Origin: Lineus longissimus | Taxonomy: Eukaryota; Nemertea; Pilidiophora; Heteronemertea; Lineidae | DNA length: 64,000 nt | Assembly: GCF_910592395.1 (NCBI RefSeq) | Contig: NC_088310.1 | Coordinates: forward strand, 19,723,501 to 19,787,500 | Direction of reading: 5' to 3' | In this document: positions 1-10,940 of the stretch, one piece after another | Position numbering within the stretch: position 1 is the stretch's first letter | How the letters are laid out: every line of letters starts with the position of its first letter | Translations under genes and position numbers: made by a program | The notes under the pieces: model-generated | Seen by the model: only the letters and a program-made list of their open reading frames with translations | Told to the model about the DNA's origin: nothing | Database searches by the model: none

Positions 1-649
1 ATATATTTTATTGTAAGCCTTTCGTCATAGTAAAGGGCATCGTGACCAGTTGGTATTCATATCATATTGAAAATTTTAGTTTTCAAATGATTATGTGACT
101 GACATGAAAAATGCAAAAACCTACAAGGCTAAAACATTGTAGGATCGTAGCTTAGGTGCCACTGGTCGAACCCACTATGCATTATAAAAAACCTTACAGC
201 TTGCCTCAATACCTGCATTGATGAAATTATAGCAAAGCTCTATACTTGTGATTCTGAGTCTGAAAATGTCATGATGCCATTATGCACAAGTATACATTGA
301 TGCACAGAGCTCTGTGTTTATATTCAAGCCTTATATTTAAACTGTGATTTATCAACCATGACTGACTTGAATCATTCTTTCCATAAGGTTAAGATAATGA
401 TGTAAGGTAGAATGGGGTATTTGTAGCCCAGGTTTAATTGTAGCCCCTGTCTATGATATTGATCGATATCCCCATCCATCAAACAATGCAGGGGTTACAA
501 ATACCCCCATTCTACCTTACATGTACACCCCAAAAACAAAAGTTGACAAACTGCACCAGGTCATGTCAATAAATAGCAGCACGGTTGGAAGATCAGTTGC
601 CTAATCTGCCTATCATGCCTCTAGCATGGCACTTTCCACACAAATATTT
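1..649 (-). other. Probable 3' UTR of the BTBD6-like gene
   Basis: This stretch follows the stop codon of the minus-strand BTB gene and has no convincing open frame. A minus-strand AATAAA lies at 7-12, which would give a 3' UTR of about 640 bases ending close to the window edge. An inverted-repeat element (402-520) sits inside it. Transcript extent is inferred from the polyadenylation signal alone. Confidence 0.5.
402..520. mobile_element. Short inverted-repeat element (MITE-like)
   Basis: The left arm (402-429, starting GTAAGGTAGAATGGGGTAT) is the near-perfect reverse complement of the right arm (491-520), with about 27 of 30 positions matching. The arms enclose a ~60-base centre. This is the form of a non-autonomous terminal-inverted-repeat transposon or a long hairpin. 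A diverged relative of the left half appears at about 46,868-46,920. No coding capacity is present and the superfamily is not determined. Confidence 0.6.
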
Positions 650-2729
650 TCAGCTGTAAAAAATCACTTCGGGGATTTGCCCCCCTTGAACGCCAGTTCC
701 ATTTGTGCTGTCAGAGGAGCACTGAAACATGAAATTCACCTTCCCACACTGAATCTCAGCGTTACCTTCCTGGCCAAAATAGCTGAGCTCCGCACCATCT
801 AAGATAGCACTGGCTGTGTAATAAATATCAGGCTCAACCTGGACAGGGTTCTCAAACAGGACACTGAACGTACTACTCGAGCCATCTGAGAAAAATTTGG
901 TGTGTCGTTGACCAAGTATTGCACCGTTTCTCTTCAGTTCGATTTTGACCTGATAGTCGGCAGCACCATTGCTCGAGCCATACAGGCCAAATCCTGCAAC
1001 AAAGATGCGCTTGTCTACGCAGAATTGTATGCTGTCACACCTGCCCCTGTAGCGCCACTGGTTGCTCCTGTAGGCAGACGACATGAAGCGATGGCAGCGT
1101 TGAGGTTGCAGGCCACCGCGCTGTTTGGTCGGAAAGGGCAGTCTTGGTTTATTCTGCGCCGTGAAGTGCAGAAAAATGTCATTCGTCTCCTGCAGGGTCA
1201 GAATGTGCGACTGTGCTGGACCATTCGCAAACTCATCGAGTTTCATGGTTGGCAATCTGAGAAGATACAATGCCCGTCCTAAAACTCTGCGTTTGTTTTC
1301 GTCAGTGTGTTCAATGCCACGCCTGGTGCACTCCGTCTCAGCCCACCTGACCCCTGCGCTGAATAATGAAATCTCCTTGGCATTTAAAGTCTCCCTCCCC
1401 AGCACAATTTCCAATGTATTATAGTCAATGTCAACAAACCCATCCGATTCTAATGCCTCCTCTGCTTGGGCGTCGATGACCTCCCAGCATCTCTGCATGA
1501 GCTCTGGTTCTTCAAACAACCGACTCTGACTAAGTAGCACACATGCGTTCCTGGCACTTAGACTGGTCTCTAGAAACTTGACACACGCCCGCGCCAGGTG
1601 CGGAACGATGTACTTTTTGGCAGCGTAAAGTGTGGACAGGATAGTTTCTGCTTCTGGGTCGAATTCATCGCAGTAGAGATACCTGAAAGAAATGAAGGGT
1701 TTTTGAAAGAACTCGGGTACTTGAACTAGACTATGGGCAGAAGCTGGGTGATCGGATTTTGTTTACACAAAGTCACCAATAGGGGTCTCTCCTGACCCAC
1801 AGTAAATCAAAACTACGCATGCTTGTAAATTAATATTAAAATGCTTGTATCAAACACGATCCAGTCCCTGATTAACGCATAATACTCCCAAGAAGACAAC
1901 AAATCTTTTCCAAAACTTGGATGTTATTTTACACACCTTAAAAGATTCAAAAATGCTGTTGGCTCTACATCGGGTATTTCGATATCCTTGGAAGTGTCAG
2001 CCAGTCCTCCATACAGCATGGCATAGAAGACAGAACTGCCCGTTGCCAGCACATACTTATGCGCTGGGATTCGCCGGGGTTGGTCTGGCAACTGGCCGAC
2101 AATGAAGAATACGTCTGCCATGAGCTCATTGTTGAACATCATTGCATTTCTCTCGCGGAGATTTGTCGGCGATGCTTGCCAGTTGTGCTCCTGTGTTGTG
2201 GGTGGTCGAAGCAGACGTCGATGATTGACAGTGTTTTGGATCACCTCCTGGTTCCCCTCTTCATCAGAGTTCATAAGATCTGAAACTAAACATGAAAAGA
2301 ATGTGAGTGAAGTGACTTGTCCAAGATCATGTGCGATTCACATGGAAAATCTCGTCTGGCACCCAATATGCAGTTGCATTGACTAGGTTCATCTGAAGGC
2401 AGTTGTAAGGGATATGCTTTCCACACAGATATTGAGATAATGTATGCAGGATACCTGTACTGTATGGTGTTTCTAGACTATAGTGTAGCTCTGTACATGT
2501 ATATACAATGTATTTGTATATAAAACTTCTCCATATTTTCATGCAATCTATGATACTAAGTACTCATATGATTCTAGAAGTGCTATATTACAATATGGAC
2601 CTGCTCCTTACCTATAGGTTCTTGGGAATATGACCTCTTTGGCTCGTTTGTTGTGGAAGTATTATAAATACTTCCTATTTTGGTGGCCATATTTGTTGTT
2701 TTGTGTTCAGTATTGGATGGTACTGCCAT
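650..2729 (-). CDS. BTBD6: BTB-BACK-PHR domain protein, BTBD6/BTBD3 family
   Basis: Family members are substrate adaptors of cullin-3 ubiquitin ligases; BTBD6 is known for promoting neuronal differentiation by removing PLZF-type repressors. The model has three exons read on the minus strand: 2729-2612, 2279-1937 and 1682-650, with GT/AG junctions in phase (1,494 nt, 497 residues). The N-terminal ~80 residues are unconserved. The BTB domain follows at about 85-180 ([30 protein letters not shown]), then a BACK region ([20 protein letters not shown]). The last ~150 residues form the PHR domain ([15 protein letters not shown], ending [16 protein letters not shown]). Length and order match vertebrate BTBD3/BTBD6. 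The start is the ATG at 2729-2727, because its exon splices in frame to the next. An internal ATG at 2274 is an alternative. A further 5' non-coding exon upstream is possible. BTBD6 is preferred over BTBD3 because BRF1 is the neighbour. Confidence 0.93.
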
Positions 2730-3029
2730 CTTGTTTAAATATCTGTAACTAACCTGGATATCACCACTACCAGCAACTAATTGCCACCAGAATGATATTT
2801 ACTGAGATGCGATAACATCACAAGTGTTGTGAAGTGTCGTGAAAATAACGTCTTCTTTACATACAGGAACTCAATAAACATCATCATGTTAAGACATCTC
2901 CTCCTTTAATTGATGACCTTCGACAGCTACTCACTTTAATCATGTCGATTGTCATACCCTTCAAAATGAAATGCGTTTCACCAAATAGTACGATATCTTG
3001 TATATGTTTCTCGTGTTCTCTCCTTTTAG
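2730..3029. other. Gap between BTBD6 start and first visible BRF1 exon
   Basis: This should hold the BTBD6 promoter and 5' leader on the minus strand, and the end of a BRF1 intron on the plus strand. A minus-strand donor-like sequence near 2756 hints at a 5' leader exon. I see no exon encoding the first cyclin repeat or zinc ribbon of BRF1. No TATA box stands out. Confidence 0.4.
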
Positions 3030-6000
3030 ATCCATGCCTGTACATCCAGAGGTTTGCCCACCGCCTTGAATTTGGTGACAAGACACATGAAGTCTCCATG
3101 ACGGCATTGAGACTGGTGCAGAGAATGAAGAGAGACTGGATACATGCTGGGAGGAGACCGTCTGGCTTATGTGGGGCTGGTAAGACCATAGATTTCAACC
3201 TTTTTGTTAAGCAGCCAACTGATTTTTCAAGTCTTCAATGAAATTAAAACACTTTCATTAGATGATTGTCCCATTGTTATTACTGTAACGCCTTCTAGAG
3301 AAGAAGTGGAACAAGTTTACTCTTGGCTGTGGTTGCGAAATTGTCTTAATTCGTTTGACTTTAGCTCTTTTGGTCGCGGCAAGATGGCACGATTTCAACC
3401 GAACGCTCAGGGACATTATAAAAGTGGCTAAAGTTTGTGAATCGACAATCCGAAAACGATTAACCGAGTTTGAGGAGACGCCGTCTAGTCAGTTGACAAT
3501 CGATGAATTCCAACGGATTGATTTGGAGGAGGAGCATGACCCACCGTCGTTCACTGCCGGGAAGAAAAAAGCGAAACTTGCTCAGGTTTGTGAATTGTCT
3601 TGATCATGAGTAAAATGAAATGCAGTTTGAAAACACTTTAGGCGCTTTGGGATATTTTAAAACTGCAAATATGTAAAACTGTGTATGCCTATAATGTAGT
3701 TCTGTTTGAGAGTCCAATCCAACATTTTGTTCATTTCATGCTGGTAGTTTCTCTGTTTGCAGTTCGATGATGGTAAACTTGGAGAGGTGAACAGCGAAAT
3801 AACGGAGATGCAGGCCGAGATCGAGCGAGCTTTGGAAAGTAACAGGTTAAAGAAGCCAAAAGATTCTGGTAGGTTTTAGGCTAGTTAGTACGTAACGATG
3901 AGGAGAAATAAAATTGAATTGTCAAAATGTTATATCTGAATTGAATTGATAAGATTGTCATGCAAAAAGTAAGCGATGATTGTTCAAAACTGTCAGTCAC
4001 ATAAATGATTCCTCATTTATCATTAATTCATTCATCTTGTATTCAGCTCCCTCAAATAAATACTTGACTCTCTACTTTGCTCCACTGATATCACTCAAGC
4101 ATATAGCTTCCTCAAGCAGAGACTGGACTGATGTGTGTCATGCCACTTATTCTCTTCCCTTGTTCTTCCAGACTCTGCCAGTGTTTGCTCTAGTACAATC
4201 AGCTCGTTAGACCTGGAAACGGAACTTACTGAATCATTTATTGAAAAGGAAATCATGGAGGATGTATTATTGTCAACAGAATCAGACATTCATGAACGGA
4301 CTAGTGAACCGATTGCGGGAACTAGTTCAAGACAAGGATATGAATGCAAAAGTGCCAATCCGAACTCGCCAAAAAACACTGTTGATACTGATGTGTCTCA
4401 ATCACCAAAGGTTGAATTTGATATCGAGGTGGATAAGTTCGAGTTGGACAGTGCTTTGATGCCGCCACCGTGGGACGGCGCACCAAGTGGTATTCAGGGG
4501 CCACGGCCAACCGCGGCTAGTTTAGGACTCAAGGAGTCGATAGAGGAGTGTCTTAAAGTACCGGAGAGTGTTGATGATGAGGAGGACGGGGGTGAGCTGG
4601 ATCTCACCGATATTGATGACCAAGAAATTGATCAGGTGTGGCCCTTAGGAAATGACTCCTGGAATTGCCAGAGCTGAAAAAACTTGCTGCTTATCTGAAT
4701 AATTTCAGCCCCTTATCTGCTTGTTGCTGCTTGGCCATCTGGATTGAAGTCTGGCTGATTACCGGTATATTCAAATACATAATGTACAAGCCTTGTAGCT
4801 TTTGTCAAAGGTCAGATGTCAGCACTCGCAGTGCCGAAAACTCGTGATAAACTGCCCATCACGTGACAGATTTAGTGCTGTATGACGTCAGACTCTGATG
4901 ATCATGGTACAACAAGTCTCACATCATTCGTGACTTCATGCTACACTTGATTTGTCTTGTATTCATAATATTAATGGACCTGAAAACAACATTTTTTTAG
5001 CACTACATGTACAAGCTTTGTTGTCACTGTCAGGTATTGAGCAACTGTGGTAAGTCAGTATTTTTTATTCAGCCTTCTATCGCCTCGAATAGAAATTGTG
5101 ATATTCTCTTCTAGTTGTACCTTTTGAATCCCGAAGAGATCGAGGTGAAGACGAGTATCTGGACGATGGCCAATGCTGACTATCTGAAGGAACAGAAAGA
5201 GAAGGAGGAGAAAGAGGCCCATGATAAGGAGATGGGTATAACCAAACCAGAGAAAAAGGTAGGCACTGAATTTGTCGAGGAGTCTTACTCTGTGGCTTTG
5301 AAGGATACTGGTTTTAATTAAGTGTCGAGGAAAGAAGGTTTAATTGAAGTCTCTTGCTTATCTTTGGTTCTTCCTAACAGTGGTGAAGCCGTTTGATTCA
5401 AACTGTTGACATCTCCACTGTCAGGAGATATGTGCCCTATAATATAGTATATAGGTCATGCTAGTGACTGCAGTGGCAAGAATTTCTGCGGATAAGATAT
5501 TGCTGAAAAGAGTGAAGTAACCAGTTCGCTTTCTACAAGTGTTGACTGCAGGCACTTGAACCGAGTTTCCATAGAGTTACCAGTAGAATCGAGTCTCTCA
5601 CTACCCAAACTTTAATACACTCGTAATAATTCATGATTATGTCAACTACAGAAAAAGAAGACACGTAAAAAGCAACAGATACAGGCGAACACTGCCGGTG
5701 AGGCAATAGAGAAAATCTTGCAGGAGAAAAAGATCTCGAGCAAAATAAACTATGATGTGCTGAAGGATTTAAACAGGGTATCCGAGTTAAAGAAGGACAC
5801 TGAGACAGTGAGCAAAGTTGAGGTTGTCCCTGTGGAGGAGGATGGGCCGGTCCCACCTAAGCCATCATTTGAAAGGCGGTAAGTTGAAGTAGAAGGGGAT
5901 GACATATCTTTCTGTGATTCATTTGGTCAGTCCAGGTTCTGTACATAGTCATGATTTGTGCCTATGACCATGATTATGTCCTGCTTATTTGCTAACCCAA

Positions 6001-7268
6001 GGCAATGGAGACCACAGAATATGGGTGTATGATTGTCGGTGCCTGGGCAGACTTGCTCAACGGTTCAGTCGGATCCTTTGTTAATGACGACAGCAGTTAC
6101 CATGATAGACAACTACAAAAGTTTCAGTAAGTTGGAGTGTTACTATTGCACGTTATATCCCTCTCACCAGGTTCAAGAGAAAGAGTGTGTCCATTGATAC
6201 AAAACCATTCCTGGATGGTATGTCCATCAAACAACCCAAGCTCGACGACAAGAAAGACGACATTGTCATCGAGTCTGGACCGATTGAATACGCCAGTGTG
6301 AAAGACGGTAAGTCAGAGTGACGGAAAACACAGAGTACTTGGGGGGGGGCCCGAAGTTATTGAGAAAAGACTCGAGAGTACTTGATGGCTCCTAGTTGAT
6401 GGAGCCCCACTCCTAATTCATTGGAATCTTCCACTTAAACTTGCTGTCTCGGCCTTCCCTGGTGAAGTTGTGTCTTTCCATCACCTTGATCTTCTTGGTG
6501 ACTTGATGCACTCCCGTTGTATGTCTCGTACATCATTGGTCCTTTTACCACTCTGTAGGTACCCTGCCCTGGATGTAAACTGCAGGGCTATCACGTTTTA
6601 ATGAACAACAGGCTATCATTTTCTGCTTATTTGAATGAGTGATTTGAGATTTCAAGTGACTTAAGTGCAACTTTTGGAATTGGATTTATGCTTTTAAATC
6701 GTTTTCACTGCAGAAGATGGTGAAATTGAAGAGGAAGACTATGAAGAGGAGGATGAACACATGAGTGCTGCTCAGTTGATGGGACATGGAGGTACGTTTG
6801 ACCTTATAAGCATGATTGCCTCTTTGGGATTATGCAACAATGAGGCCATTCTCAGACTGTGTTGTGTTGACTTTTAATTTGAAAGGATGTGTATTGAAGA
6901 CTTGAAATTGAAGTGGCATGAAAGGTGGTTTGCTTGACCTGTGCACTGGTATGGTATTGGACCCCGGTATAATAACAATGTCTGAGAAGTGCAATAGATG
7001 GCTCTGCCAGGCTTTTATGCCTAAAGGAGGATGGATTGTTCATTTGTAGTCTTGATAAAGGAAGTTTGTAGTAAGGTGTGTCGTACCAGTTTGAGACTCC
7101 TGATGCTCGGTAGTCTGCTGTTTGCAGGGTCAATAGCTAAAATATACATCGAATCTTTTACTCATTTTCCATCCAAGTTTGTCATCATCAGGACACTTTT
7201 GACCGATCTGTATTCTCGTTTCAGGTGTTGACGAATATGTAGAAGCTTATGAAGAAGATGACTACTAA
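3030..7268 (+). CDS. BRF1: Transcription factor TFIIIB subunit BRF1 (3' part)
   Basis: BRF1 is the TFIIB-related subunit of TFIIIB, which recruits RNA polymerase III to tRNA and 5S genes. Nine exons join in phase: 3030-3179, 3365-3585, 3763-3868, 4172-4635, 5115-5258, 5652-5878, 6171-6307, 6714-6791 and 7225-7268 (stop TAA), giving about 523 residues. The first exons give the second cyclin fold ([31 protein letters not shown], then [18 protein letters not shown]), which is very close to animal BRF1. The fifth and sixth carry the TBP-binding Brf1 homology block ([39 protein letters not shown]). The acidic C-terminus ends EAYEEDDY. The zinc ribbon and first cyclin repeat, roughly 160 residues in relatives, are missing; the first exon starts with two bases of a split Asp codon. 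They must lie upstream of the window, which places BTBD6 inside a BRF1 intron. Confidence 0.95.
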
Positions 7269-8200
7269 ACAGGGCTCAGGAACTCAAGGCAGCATTACTC
7301 AGTTTGGTCACATCAGTTGTATCTCATGAACTGTTTACTACTTACTTTAATGTACAGTATGCTGCATATTTTATTTATTTTTGTAACTTAATTGAGTCAT
7401 AATGTTATTTTATACGAAGTAACAAATGTATTGATCAAACTGTAGAGCAGTTTTTTATTGGAGTGATTGGTCACTTGTGTGTGCATGTCATTGGATGTCC
7501 TTTGCACCTAATCGGAATTTTGACCCCTCAAGTCAATCATTGTCATTATCTGTATGTGTGTTGTCGTACTTGTCATTCCTGTTCAAAAAGGAAGGACGAT
7601 TTATCTCGGAAGTGGTGAATCCAGTGCAGTTGCTAATTTATTCGTGCAATATAGCTTTGATAGGTCTTGGGACTATAGGTAAGAGCTAGGGTCCATTTGG
7701 TGAGCTCGAGGTGACACGTGAACAGGCAGATCACTGGGTTTGTTTGACTTATCCTGGCACCTGCCTTTAGTGTCTCTTTAGTCTTTGTAATGTCTTTATC
7801 ATTTGACCAGTGGATCTCATGTATAGTATCTGTAATTACGGGTATTTGATACTGAATAAAGTCTAAACATTCAGTCTGTAAATACTAGTAATGAATTACT
7901 TTCCTTGAAATTATTTCAGGGACAGCAGAAACTGTTTAACCACTTTGATGCCTGATCTGTGCATGTTCATTTATTGTGGAAGGCCAGTTCTGTACCTTGC
8001 TCACCCAGAAAAAAGTCTTGTAAATTTTGGGGGGTTCTTGGGTTTCATGTTTCTAGAAGACCAACTTGTTCCGAATAAGAGAAATAAATGGTGTTACCAA
8101 GAATGTGCCTGTCACAAGAACTTTGAAAATACTGGCAAGATAAGACATTGTAAATGATATTGTGTCATGAAATAAAAGTGTTCATAGAAATGTATATTAG
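7269..8200 (+). other. BRF1 3' UTR with two polyadenylation signals
   Basis: The sequence after the BRF1 stop is AT-rich and non-coding. AATAAA occurs at 7855-7860 and again at 8171-8176, so two alternative 3' ends about 315 bases apart are plausible. No other gene is visible here. Confidence 0.6.
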
Positions 8201-8217
8201 TTTCTTGCATAAGTTTT

Positions 8218-8500
8218 TAGCTCAGCTGACAAAGTCAGCGGAGCTAGTCCAATAGCTATTACTACATGTATGGTGTCCGTCCTTCCATCCACCAATCCAT
8301 CCGTGGATGTCATGCTCTGAAAAAACGGCAACCTTTTTATTTTGACCGATTGATTTTAGGTAAGTGACAAATTTTATATTTTAAGCCATTTCTGAAATTA
8401 ATTATGGTACGAAACTTCACATATTCATAGGAAAGATTCGGCACAATTTGTTCATAAGCTCTGTTAACGACGGGGAATATCAATCTCGTCCACTCTGGCT
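8218..8500 (+). repeat. Hairpin-headed dispersed repeat
   Basis: A short stem, TAGCTCAGCTGAC (8218-8230) against GTCAGCGGAGCTA (8234-8246), is followed by a GTCCGTCC-type tract and a diffuse tail. The layout resembles interspersed repeats with AGCTCA...TGAGCT heads common in molluscs and other marine invertebrates (recalled, not searched). The right end is not defined. Confidence 0.4.
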
Positions 8501-9570
8501 TCCTGTCTACGCTAAGTGTTCTCTTCTAGGCCATGGTTCTCTTCGACCTTGTGGATGGTTTCGTCACGATGAAGGAGAGTGGCAAGAATCATCAGTTCCA
8601 TCATGGTGATAGGCATACAGATGGATGTCCTCATTCCGGTACAGCAGCAACAAAACATCGCAATATAACCAATATAATGTTAGTTTTATAATGATGCCCG
8701 ATAAGACATGAACTCAATTTGGCAGCAAAGGAAAACTTTAAACAAAGTAAAGTAAAGTAAATTTTGTTTATTACAGTGTCACCCCTCATGAAAGGGCCAG
8801 CCAGCTTTTGGCTTTTGAGACACTCTTTACTACCAAACTCCTATCTCTAATGCCAGGCGCCTGGCGAGAAGTCAGTTTGTAGCCTATATTTAACTAGCTG
8901 GCGGCTAACCAACCGGCCGCATCGAATGTAGGTGTAAGTTGATTGAAAATACTTATGTTGTTAAATCTAAAGGTTTGAAGATCAGTGACTGCACCTTTGT
9001 TTATTCAGAGGGTACCCCCTATATTGAGCAACTGACCAGGTCAATAGAGGGGTACGCCGAACAAGCCCCTGAGCCTGCCACTGGTGGAACTCTCGTCAGC
9101 CGTCATTGATCCCACCAGAGAATCATATCTACTGTCGTTTGTGTAGGAAGATGGCTTGTGGCTGTGTAGAACCTGTTTTGACAACTAAAGCAAGTCATTA
9201 TCTCCATCAAATTCCCTTACTTTGATACTGATTACCTTCCAAAGCATGAAAACCAATCAATTGCAGGACCCACAGTATGAAATTGGCTTAGGCGACAGCG
9301 GCGCTGTCTCGCGGCAGAAAATAGAACTGAAATCTTTGTCCAAAACTCTCAGTTCCACTTTCTACCGCTAGATAGCACTACTGTCGCTTAAGTCACTCCC
9401 ATGAAATTGAGCATGTTTTGAGGCCTTTTGCATGAGTAGATTTGTTGTTATTGCCAATGATATAAGACACAGGGTGGGGCCCTTTAGCTGTATTTGCATG
9501 TACCTGTCTTGCAATTAACCTCGACAGATCTACATACCATTTTTATTCATTTTCTTCATTTCTTGGACAA
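8501..9570. other. Intergenic sequence with repeat-like tracts
   Basis: No gene is recognised. There is an (AAAGT)n-like run near 8747-8760, a palindrome CCAGGCGCCTGGC near 8853, and a short inverted repeat GTACCCCCTAT/ATAGAGGGGTAC around 9012-9053. These look like remnants of interspersed elements. Confidence 0.4.
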
Positions 9571-9571
9571 A

Positions 9572-9638
9572 GATTTTAAAACTTTTGATGACGGTTATGA
9601 TGATGGACTGGAACCTAGGCCTACCTCCAAGAAATTGC
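9572..9638 (+). other. Possible orphan exon
   Basis: A 67-base open segment reads DFKTFDDGYDDGLEPRPT and on to LR, ending at a good donor (G|GTAAGA). It is preceded by a pyrimidine-rich tract ending AAAG. It is acidic like the BRF1 tail and lies 2.3 kb downstream on the same strand, so an alternative BRF1 3' exon is conceivable. A chance open frame is equally possible. Confidence 0.2.
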
Positions 9639-9646
9639 GGTAAGAC

Positions 9647-9813
9647 TTTTTGACAGTGGAACCTACCTCAGCAAACACCTCACTATTAAGAACACTAGTT
9701 TTAGTCCCAAAGTTGTAGTTTCCATTAAATTTTACCTCTCTAATCAGGACACCTCTAGGACAGCACTTGTCAGTCGCAAGAGTGTCCTTGATGGAGCGGT
9801 TCTACTGTATTCC
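9647..9813. mobile_element. MITE with ACAGT-AACC termini, copy 1
   Basis: The left end reads ACAGTGGAACCTACCTCAG; the reverse complement of the right end reads ACAGTAGAACCGCTCCATC. Internally it carries words such as CTCTCTAATCAGGACACCTCT. The same words occur in inverted orientation in a second element at 46,112-46,390. This is a non-autonomous DNA transposon; the superfamily is unassigned. Confidence 0.55.
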
Positions 9814-10510
9814 TTTATTTTTGTACCCCAATCCATTGCTGTACTTGCCAATCCAAAGTCAAACAAGGCTAGGTACTCCAATACAGTCCCTTTCGTCATC
9901 CTGATTGTCCTTCCTCTATGCTTCATTTCCCTATAAGGGACGATGACACAACCTGCTCAACACCAGCTTGAGCATGGGCTAACCACAGGTTGTGACATTG
10001 TCCCTATCAACCTGTTCGCAGCATGGTGAACAGAGGGCTACTTATTTATTATGTGCATTCTGCGGGGGGAGCCAAGATTGAAATTCACCTTGGACACTGT
10101 CAGACAGCTAGGGCCTAATCACCGGTTGTGGCATTGTCCCTGTGGCGTATACCACACTGTTTTATACACTGTGCAAATCTTCACATCACACCCCAAACTC
10201 CAAATCGGATTCATTAGTCATGTTAGTGTCCATTACAGGATGTGACATGGTCCCAGTCGTGCCATCAGATCACACCCAACTTTCAAGTGGTCACTTCGGA
10301 AATTCAAAGACACCAATGCAGGAACAATACAGGACCACATTTTCCTGGCATGAGAGAAACAACACTTGAGCTCACATCCCTGTAGATTCTTGAAATGCTA
10401 TTTTTTTAGAGCATTACAAGTTTTTCCAGAGAAAAGCATGCTTCTGCAGCTCTAATCTAACAATGTAACACCATAAACACTAAAGCAAACAAAATGACAC
10501 TTGCATAGTT
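9814..10510. other. Intergenic, nothing identified
   Basis: Only short chance open frames are visible. I see no conserved coding segment, RNA gene or clear repeat. The right edge abuts the probable polyadenylation site of the minus-strand gene. Confidence 0.4.
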
Positions 10511-10516
10511 GACAAT

Positions 10517-10940
10517 TTTATTCTTAATTGAAATTTACAATGACAAGTTGTAGGCCTAAATGGACCTGCTCGTAATAAAAAGGAATCACGGAACTGACCA
10601 GTGATTATGATCTCCAGTCAAAGACCAACATCAGGGAGCATCAGGACTCCACCCGACTGTTCTTTCTGTCCATGAGATGCGAGGTAAAACAAGCAACGCT
10701 AATTTATAAATGACACGAAAGAGTAAACAGTTTGAAGGAATGCCACATCACTATCACGTATTTTCCATCTGGACTGCTGACAATGAGACTGGCCTGATGT
10801 TCTCATTACTGACCACTCCTCAGTGAAAAAATCCAACTAAAATGGGGTCACTGTATACAGTGGTACTGTATTACCCCGATGAGAAGCACTTTACTTATGT
10901 CCCCCACACTCAACTAAGATATTTGTGCATACTGGTTGGG
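10517..10940 (-). other. 3' UTR of the unidentified minus-strand gene
   Basis: A minus-strand AATAAA at 10517-10522 follows the TAG stop of a short terminal exon (10941-11003). Most of this sequence is repeated, diverged, at about 11,110-11,495, and again in every unit of the adjacent 1.33-kb array. The 3' UTR therefore seems to be part of the duplicated material. Confidence 0.4.

Noticed and set aside
902-1424. Plus-strand open frames opposite the BTBD6 last exon
   Set aside because: They lie antisense to a conserved BACK-PHR coding exon, whose composition keeps other frames open.
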